Shown piece by piece: positions 7,644-11,287 of a stretch of 11,287 bases of DNA. Position 1 is the stretch's first letter, and each line of letters opens with the position of its first letter. Below the pieces are notes generated by a model. The model was not told the origin of the DNA and ran no database searches. It was given only the letters and a program-made list of their open reading frames with translations. The DNA is taken from NCBI GenBank assembly GCA_937942965.1, contig CALDGN010000024.1, positions 1-11,287 on the forward strand, read 5' to 3'. Both the position numbers and the translations under genes were made by a program. Origin of the DNA: an uncultured Acidimicrobiales bacterium. GTDB taxonomy: Bacteria > Actinomycetota > Acidimicrobiia > Acidimicrobiales > UBA10347.

Positions 7644-7673
7644 TTGACGATTTCTTTCCGGTTCAGCCAGACT
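7644..7673 (+). promoter_or_regulatory. Candidate leaderless promoter of the TetR gene
   Basis: The -35 box is TTGACG (7644-7649), five of six bases of the consensus. An 18-bp spacer leads to CAGACT (7668-7673), a weak TANNNT-like -10. The hexamer ends 6 nt before ATG 7680, so transcription would start at the initiation codon. The absence of any purine-rich ribosome site before 7680 agrees with a leaderless message. Confidence 0.4.
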
Positions 7674-7679
7674 GCCCCC

Positions 7680-8336
7680 ATGGTGATCGCACGTCGGACT
7701 CAAGCAGAGCGCAGTGATGCGACGGTGACGCGTCTTCTCGAGGCCACGGTTGCCTCCTTGGTGGACGTGGGGTACCGCGGTGCCACCACCACAGAGATCA
7801 CCAAGCGCGCCGGCGTCTCGCGGGGAGCGATGCTGCACCACTTCCCGAACCGTGCCGCGTTGTTCGCAGCGGCCGCCGACTGGATCGGCGATGGCCATAT
7901 CGAGCGATTCGAGGCAGGCATCCGCGAGGTGTCCAACGACGGCAATGGCAGGCTCAGCGCCAGCATCGACCTGCTCTGGCAGATCTGCTCGTCACCCGAG
8001 CACGTTGCCTGGATGGAGTTCGCCGCCGCCGCACACCACGAGCCGGAGATCGCAGCGACCGTCACGTTGGCGGTGAGTCGAATGCGCGATCGGACTCGCG
8101 AGACCTGGATCGAGACCTTCCCCGAAATCGCGAGCGATCCGATCGCGGCGACTGCTCCCGAGTTCACGATCTCGCTGCTCGAGGGCCTCGCCCTGTCGCA
8201 GCGTGCAGCCCCGGCCCCGCAGGTCGTCGAACAAGTGCTCGGCTCGTTAAAGCAGATCGCCGTGCTGATCCTGCTCCCCGCCGCCAGCCGGGCCGTCATC
8301 GGCCAACTCATGACCGACGCGAGAGAATCGCTCTAG
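7680..8336 (+). CDS. TetR/AcrR family transcriptional regulator
   Basis: 218 residues, typical for the family. The N-terminus R-R-T-Q-A-E-R-S-D-A-T-V-T-R-L-L-E-A-T leads into the TetR helix-turn-helix: G-Y-R-G-A-T-T-T-E-I-T-K-R-A-G-V-S-R-G followed by M-L-H-H-F-P-N-R-A-A-L-F (about residues 32-63). The C-terminal part is alpha-helical and variable, as expected for a ligand-binding and dimerization domain; its ligand cannot be predicted. ATG 7680 was chosen because the family profile begins there. The same frame is open far upstream, but that stretch only shadows the selenoprotein gene. It lies 49 nt after the selenoprotein gene and 121 nt before the second DUF1800 gene, same strand. It could regulate itself through the 7621-7642 dyad, and perhaps the DUF1800-DUF1501 pair through the dyad at 8406-8430; both are inference. 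Confidence 0.92.
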   Translation: MVIARRTQAERSDATVTRLLEATVASLVDVGYRGATTTEITKRAGVSRGAMLHHFPNRAALFAAAADWIGDGHIERFEAGIREVSNDGNGRLSASIDLLWQICSSPEHVAWMEFAAAAHHEPEIAATVTLAVSRMRDRTRETWIETFPEIASDPIAATAPEFTISLLEGLALSQRAAPAPQVVEQVLGSLKQIAVLILLPAASRAVIGQLMTDARESL

Positions 8337-8405
8337 CTCGAACCCCAACCTGGTCCCCTCCGTCCCGGCACCAGCGCTACCAACTTCGTAGCCGCTGTCC
8401 GAGAG

Positions 8406-8430
8406 CCGGAAACGGGGTTTCAGTTTCGGG
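8406..8430. repeat. Imperfect inverted repeat upstream of the second DUF1800 gene
   Basis: CCGGAAAC (8406-8413) and GTTTCGGG (8423-8430) form an 8-bp dyad with one mismatch. Nested in it is a perfect GAAAC-GGG-GTTTC (8409-8421). It sits about 15-40 nt upstream of the candidate -10 box at 8445-8450, where a repressor or activator site would be expected. The preceding TetR stop is at 8336; no convincing intrinsic terminator is seen in 8337-8457. Confidence 0.3.
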
Positions 8431-8444
8431 TCAGGTTGCGTGCG

Positions 8445-8450
8445 TATGGT
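8445..8450 (+). promoter_or_regulatory. Candidate -10 box of the second DUF1800-DUF1501 unit
   Basis: TATGGT matches TANNNT and ends 7 nt before ATG 8458, again consistent with a leaderless transcript. No clear -35 hexamer is visible 17-18 nt upstream, so this is only a positional suggestion. It favours ATG 8458 over GTG 8440 and ATG 8446 as the start. Confidence 0.3.
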
Positions 8451-8457
8451 GCCGAAC

Positions 8458-10128
8458 ATGACCAATGTGATCGGCGATGCAGCTCTCAGCAGCGCACCTG
8501 AGCAGCCACAGCCTCAGCGCCCGTGGTCTCGTCGGGCCGCGCTGGCCGGTGTCGCGAGCGCGGTGCTGGTGGGGTGCACCTCGGGTGTTGGCGCACCGGA
8601 TGCGGTCGACGGCAGCGACGACGGCGCCGACGGCCCCGGATCTGGGCGGTCTGAGTCGTCAACACCGGGCACCACGGTTGCGTCGTCGGCCCCGTCGGGA
8701 CAAACCGTTGAATCCGAGCCTCCGATTGACGTCTCCACCCGCAGCAGCGACGTGCACCTCCTTCGCCGGATGACCTTCGGGCCCACCACTGCCGGAATTG
8801 CCGAACTCGCCGACATCGGCCACGACGCCTGGCTGAGCCAGCAGCTGGGGGCAGGAGCCGAACTCACCGACGTCGACCAGGTCATTGCTGATGCGTATCC
8901 CCAGCTCGAGTGGTCCGCTTCGGAACTGATCGACGACTTCTCCGGCGATGGCAACGCGGCCAGAGTCGCCGGTGCGTTCTCGGCGGCGACGTTCATCCGC
9001 CACAGCGAGAGCCCCGCCCAGCTCTTCGAGCGGATGGTCGAATTCTGGGGCGATCACTTCAACGTGCCGATGGCCGCACCACAGTCGATTGCCCTGCGTA
9101 TCGAGATGGATCGCACCGTCATCCGCCCGCACGCCGTGGTCAGCTTCTCCGACCTGCTCGTGGCAACGGCCCAGAGCCCGGCGATGCTCGCGTACCTCGA
9201 CAACTTCCGCTCGACCGCCGGGGCCATCAACGAGAACTACGCACGCGAGCTCCTCGAACTGCACACCGTCGGTGTGGGAGGTGGATACGACGAGGACGAC
9301 ATCGTCAGCGTCGCTCGGCTCCTCACCGGGTGGGGGATCAACCGGCGAGAGCGGACATTCCGATTCTCGCCGTCGGAGCACGACGACGGACCGCTGTCGA
9401 TGCTCGGTTGGGATCGGCCGAACACGGGTGACCCGTTCGAGCACGGCGTTGAGTTCCTGCAGCATCTGGCACGCTTGCCTGCGACTGCGCGCTACGTGTC
9501 GCGCAAGATGGCCGTTCGCTTTGTGGCCGACGAGCCCGACCCCGACCTCGTCGACGCCATGGCGGCTGCATGGCTCGCCAACGATTCCGCCATCGAGCCG
9601 GTCCTGCGCGCGATGGTCGATCACGCAGCGTTCGATGCGGCACCGCCCAAGTTCAATCGGCCCTGGGACTATCTCACCCAGACCGTTCGGGCGATCGACG
9701 GACGCCTGGACCCGGGTACCGAGACCAACGTTCGCGATGTGATCGGCGCAATCCGCGACCTCGGTCAGATGCCGTTCCGGTGGGCCAGCCCCGACGGTTA
9801 CCCCGACACCGAGGCGGCATGGCTCAATGGAGGCGGCCTCCTCACGCGATGGAACCTCGCGGTGCAGATCAGCGGACCCGACAACGACATCATCACGAAC
9901 AAGCTGAGCGAACTCGCAGCGAGCCTCGACGGACTCAGCGCCGCCGAGATCGTCGACACCGTGGTGCAGGCACTTCGACACGCGGCACCCACCGAGTTGG
10001 AGCGAGAGGTTCTCGAAACGCTCACCGGCTGGTCGCCCGACCACACCCCCTCGCACGACGAGATCGAGCTCATGGCGCCGGCCATGGCAGCTGTCGTGTT
10101 GGCCACCCCCGCTGCGAACTACCGATGA
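8458..10128 (+). CDS. DUF1800 family protein, predicted Tat-exported lipoprotein
   Basis: 556 residues from ATG 8458 (562 if GTG 8440 is used). The N-terminus has a twin-arginine motif W-S-R-R-A-A-L-A (about 23-30) and a lipobox L-V-G-C with Cys40, so it is probably exported folded and lipid-anchored. A low-complexity Ser/Gly/Asp linker follows (about 41-90). The DUF1800 domain starts at H-L-L-R-R-M-T-F-G-P-T and contains F-W-G-D-H-F-N (196-202), N-E-N-Y-A-R-E-L-L-E-L-H-T (258-270), L-L-T-G-W-G (288-293), and later R-P-W-D-Y and S-P-D-G-Y-P-D-T-E-A-A-W. These blocks match the broken paralogue at 261-1585, but this copy is intact. DUF1501 follows 14 nt downstream with its own ribosome site, forming the usual DUF1800-DUF1501 pair. 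Biochemical function of the family is not known; co-export with DUF1501 suggests a joint surface role. Confidence 0.9.
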   Translation: MTNVIGDAALSSAPEQPQPQRPWSRRAALAGVASAVLVGCTSGVGAPDAVDGSDDGADGPGSGRSESSTPGTTVASSAPSGQTVESEPPIDVSTRSSDVHLLRRMTFGPTTAGIAELADIGHDAWLSQQLGAGAELTDVDQVIADAYPQLEWSASELIDDFSGDGNAARVAGAFSAATFIRHSESPAQLFERMVEFWGDHFNVPMAAPQSIALRIEMDRTVIRPHAVVSFSDLLVATAQSPAMLAYLDNFRSTAGAINENYARELLELHTVGVGGGYDEDDIVSVARLLTGWGINRRERTFRFSPSEHDDGPLSMLGWDRPNTGDPFEHGVEFLQHLARLPATARYVSRKMAVRFVADEPDPDLVDAMAAAWLANDSAIEPVLRAMVDHAAFDAAPPKFNRPWDYLTQTVRAIDGRLDPGTETNVRDVIGAIRDLGQMPFRWASPDGYPDTEAAWLNGGGLLTRWNLAVQISGPDNDIITNKLSELAASLDGLSAAEIVDTVVQALRHAAPTELEREVLETLTGWSPDHTPSHDEIELMAPAMAAVVLATPAANYR

Positions 10129-10129
10129 C

Positions 10130-10135
10130 GAGGAG
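10130..10135 (+). promoter_or_regulatory. Ribosome binding site of the second DUF1501 gene
   Basis: GAGGAG lies 7 nt before ATG 10143, in the 14-nt gap after the DUF1800 stop codon. It is the clearest Shine-Dalgarno sequence in the window and fixes the start of the downstream gene. Confidence 0.7.
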
Positions 10136-10142
10136 TCACACC

Positions 10143-11287
10143 ATGGATTCGAACACGTTCACGAGTGACCTGGCGATGTCGCGACGCCACATGATCGGGG
10201 CGTCGGCAGCGCTTGGAGCCGCAGGCCTACTGGTTCCGGGGGCGCTTGCAGGCGGGCGAGCACACGCAGCTGTTCCGGCTGCTTCGCCGTCGGGACGCCT
10301 CGTGGTGGTCTTCCTGCGTGGCGCAGCCGACCACCTGTCGATGACCGTGCCGCTCGATGATGCCCACTATCACGACGCCCGCCCGACGGTTGCGATCGAG
10401 GCGAGCGATGCGCTCGCACTCGATGATCGCTTTGGGTTCCACCCCGCGATGGTCCGGCTGCACGAACGCTTTCGAGCCGGCCAGCTCGCGCCGGTGGTGG
10501 CCGTTGGGAACCCGGCGGGAGACCGCAGCCACTTCGTGTCGCAGGACCTACTCGAGCGCGGCGCCGACAGCACCACCGAAGGACTCGGCAACGGGTGGAT
10601 CGCTCGGCACCTGGTTGCAACCACCAGTGAAGCCGACAGCCCCTTGCGGGCGGTCACCGTTGGCGGCAACGTCGACCAGAGCTTGGTGGGATACACAGCG
10701 CTGGGCATGTTGTCGCTCGACACGTTCGGAGTTGCTGCGGCGAAGGATCAGGCCGATGAGCTCGTGGCGGCGATGCGTCACGCGCACAGTGGCAATTCTC
10801 AACTCGATGTGTACGCGCACCAGGCAATCGATGCGCTCGACTCGGTGGCGGCGCTGCCAGCTTCGCAAGAGCGCGACCCCACTACCGCAGCCTTCGAAGA
10901 CGTGGTGACCCTCCTCGATGCCGATCTCGGCACGGAGATCATCACCACGAACATCGACGGATGGGATACGCACGACAACATGGGCAACGTCGACGGCGGC
11001 CTCATGCGAACGCAGCTGGAGACCCTTGACGACAGGCTCGCCACGATGTTCGACCGCATGGACTCGCGCGGCATCGATGACGTGACCACGGTGGTGGTGA
11101 CCGAGTTCGGTCGTCGTGTTGCCGAGAACGGATCGGGAGGAACCGACCATGGCTGGGCGTCGGCCGCACTGGTTGCCGGCCCCGACGTCGCCGGCGGGCA
11201 GGTGTATGGCGACTGGCCAGGGCTCGCTCCCGACGTGGTGGGCGACGCTCGTGGCGACGTGCCGATTACCACCGACTATCGCGATGT
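10143..11287 (+). CDS. DUF1501 family Tat-exported protein (3' end beyond window)
   Basis: 381 codons are open to the right edge without a stop. The N-terminus has a twin-arginine signal (M-S-R-R-H-M-I-G, 12-19), a hydrophobic Ala/Leu/Gly stretch, and a likely cleavage after A-H-A near residue 42. The mature part begins L-V-V-V-F-L-R-G-A-A-D-H-L-S, the DUF1501 opening block with H in place of the usual G. Downstream it has the family blocks F-H-P-A-M, G-W-D-T-H-D (273-278), V-T-E-F-G-R-R-V (319-326) and G-T-D-H-G-W (333-338), which resemble metal-site residues of alkaline phosphatase-superfamily enzymes. Catalysis has not been shown for the family, so no reaction is assigned. Second gene of the DUF1800-DUF1501 unit; only a small C-terminal part should be missing, given typical lengths of about 400-450. 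Confidence 0.9.
   Translation, partial: MDSNTFTSDLAMSRRHMIGASAALGAAGLLVPGALAGGRAHAAVPAASPSGRLVVVFLRGAADHLSMTVPLDDAHYHDARPTVAIEASDALALDDRFGFHPAMVRLHERFRAGQLAPVVAVGNPAGDRSHFVSQDLLERGADSTTEGLGNGWIARHLVATTSEADSPLRAVTVGGNVDQSLVGYTALGMLSLDTFGVAAAKDQADELVAAMRHAHSGNSQLDVYAHQAIDALDSVAALPASQERDPTTAAFEDVVTLLDADLGTEIITTNIDGWDTHDNMGNVDGGLMRTQLETLDDRLATMFDRMDSRGIDDVTTVVVTEFGRRVAENGSGGTDHGWASAALVAGPDVAGGQVYGDWPGLAPDVVGDARGDVPITTDYRD

Noticed and set aside
7110..7679. N-terminal extension of the TetR gene
   Set aside because: The upstream part of that frame is Arg/Ser/Pro-rich and overlaps the well-supported selenoprotein frame; TetR homology begins just after ATG 7680.
8659..10056. Minus-strand open frame (465 codons) opposite the second DUF1800 gene
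   Set aside because: Antisense shadow; the DUF1800 blocks are on the plus strand.
10357..10908. Plus-strand 183-codon open frame
   Set aside because: Shadow of the DUF1501 frame that starts at 10143 and runs open to the window edge with clear family motifs.
1..11287. CRISPR arrays, tRNA/rRNA genes, insertion sequences, tRNA-Sec or sel genes
   Set aside because: No regularly spaced repeats, no cloverleaf or rRNA-like stretch, no transposase frame, and no selenocysteine-machinery gene could be found in the window.

Overview
The window is high-GC DNA with strongly GC-biased third codon positions, Tat signal peptides, leaderless-looking genes and a TetR regulator. This fits an actinobacterium. 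The pairing of DUF1800/DUF1501 exported proteins with a lamin-tail/CotH/dockerin protein makes an Acidimicrobiia (Ilumatobacter-like) source plausible, but that placement is inference and no marker gene is present.

Left part, minus strand (1-4933): a three-gene transcription unit reads right to left. A 1072-residue secreted protein (lamin-tail domains, CotH kinase-like domain, C-terminal type I dockerin) is followed by a DUF1800 gene broken by a one-base frameshift. That is followed after 1 nt by the start of a Tat-exported DUF1501 gene, which runs off the left edge.

Middle, plus strand (5094-8336): a ChlI/MoxR-like AAA+ ATPase overlaps by one base (TGATG) a thioredoxin-fold gene. That second gene is interrupted by an in-frame TGA exactly at the redox-active position (W-A-P-Y-UGA-G-C). 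The thioredoxin fold continues in the same frame after the TGA, and a stem-loop with bacterial SECIS-like geometry begins right behind it. The simplest reading is a 370-residue selenoprotein with Sec109 (6518-7630). A TetR-family regulator follows 49 nt later, behind a 7-bp inverted repeat and a candidate leaderless promoter.

Right part, plus strand (8458-11287): a second, intact DUF1800 (apparently a Tat lipoprotein) and DUF1501 pair, the latter truncated by the right edge. The window thus holds two DUF1800-DUF1501 cassettes in opposite orientation on either side of the ATPase/selenoprotein/TetR block.

The main discovery candidate is the TGA-containing thioredoxin-like gene, with its SECIS-like element and its coupling to an AAA+ ATPase. 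The main caveat is the nearby DUF1800 frameshift, which shows that sequence errors or decaying genes are possible here. No rRNA, tRNA, CRISPR array or insertion sequence was seen, and no stretch over about 300 bases lacks a gene.
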